Below, one piece after another: positions 6,236-6,492 of a stretch of DNA of 6,492 nt. The notes under the pieces are model-generated. The model made no database searches, was not told the origin of the DNA, and was given only the letters and a program-made list of their open reading frames with translations. Source of the stretch: Woeseiaceae bacterium (GTDB taxonomy: Bacteria > Pseudomonadota > Gammaproteobacteria > Steroidobacterales > Woeseiaceae); assembly GCA_022615525.1 (NCBI GenBank), contig JAKEGN010000146.1, positions 1 through 6,492 on the forward strand. Reading direction: 5' to 3'. Within the stretch, counting starts at the first letter, position 1; each line of letters begins with the position of its first letter. Position numbers and translations under genes: made by a program.

Positions 6236-6492
6236 ATGAGAATTTCGCTCGAGACCCTGGCCTCTCGTATCGACGCCCGCTTTGCTGCAAGCGTCGAGCG
6301 CCTGCCATCCATTTGCGGCGAGCTCGGTTACGCGTTGGCCAAGGACGACCTCATAGCGACGGCAAGAGCGTTGCGCGACGAAGAGGATTTTTCATTCGAG
6401 CAGCTGATCGATGTCTGTGGCGTGGACTATCTGACTTACGGAACGGACGAATGGATCACGACCAGCGCGACCGGCAGCGGATTCAGCAGGGG
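6236..6492 (+). CDS. nuoC: NADH-quinone oxidoreductase subunit C (5' part, runs off the window)
   Basis: NuoC (30 kDa subunit family) is a peripheral-arm subunit of complex I that packs beside NuoB and NuoD. From the ATG at 6236 the frame stays open for 85 full codons to the right edge. The product begins MRISLETLASRIDARF and contains EQLIDVCGVDYLTYG (55-69), a strong NuoC signature, then TGSGFSRG at the edge, where the family usually has a similar GFSRG-like segment. The conserved C-terminal part with the 30 kDa signature lies outside. The ATG is the first possible start after an in-frame TAA at 6227-6229, so the start is well fixed. Only a weak AAGA precedes it. It begins 13 bases after the nuoB stop, so co-transcription is expected. 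Fusion to nuoD, known in some bacteria, cannot be judged from this fragment. Confidence 0.92.
   Translation, partial: MRISLETLASRIDARFAASVERLPSICGELGYALAKDDLIATARALRDEEDFSFEQLIDVCGVDYLTYGTDEWITTSATGSGFSR

Overview
The window is a conserved, GC-rich chromosomal housekeeping segment, almost certainly from a gammaproteobacterium. All genes lie on the + strand. The order is ftsH (3' part) - folP - glmM - tpiA - secG - tRNA-Leu(GAG) - nuoA - nuoB - nuoC (5' part). The run ftsH-folP-glmM-(tpiA)-secG-tRNA-Leu is typical of Gammaproteobacteria. A complex I operon directly after secG and the tRNA, rather than rimP-nusA-infB, recalls xanthomonad-like and some other gammaproteobacterial lineages. No marker here fixes the family or genus.

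Positions 1-1474 hold the AAA+ and zinc-protease part of FtsH; its membrane-anchor N-terminus lies upstream of the window. A strong UUCG-capped hairpin (1502-1528) sits in the short gap before folP, which makes dihydropteroate for folate synthesis. folP overlaps glmM (phosphoglucosamine mutase, the route to UDP-GlcNAc) by 8 bases. A 104-base gap with a candidate sigma70 promoter then leads into tpiA (triosephosphate isomerase). secG follows 7 bases later and encodes a translocon subunit with an unusually long acidic C-terminal tail.

Positions 5042-5126 encode a complete tRNA-Leu with anticodon GAG and an encoded CCA end. A gap of about 212 bases follows, containing a T-run and a good extended -10 promoter (TGC-TACAAT). 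This promoter probably drives the nuo operon. nuoA and nuoB overlap, and nuoB is followed at once by nuoC, which runs off the window. NuoA is a membrane subunit of the proton-pumping NADH:quinone oxidoreductase, NuoB carries cluster N2, and NuoC belongs to its peripheral arm.

I found no mobile element, CRISPR array, phage gene, toxin-antitoxin pair or pseudogene, and no sign of a new biological system. All catalytic motifs checked are intact. The points worth a second look are small and mostly regulatory: the hairpin between ftsH and folP, the acidic SecG tail, the nuoA leader without a visible ribosome-binding site, the uncertain start and extended N-terminus of NuoB, and a possible five-codon coupling ORF between nuoB and nuoC.
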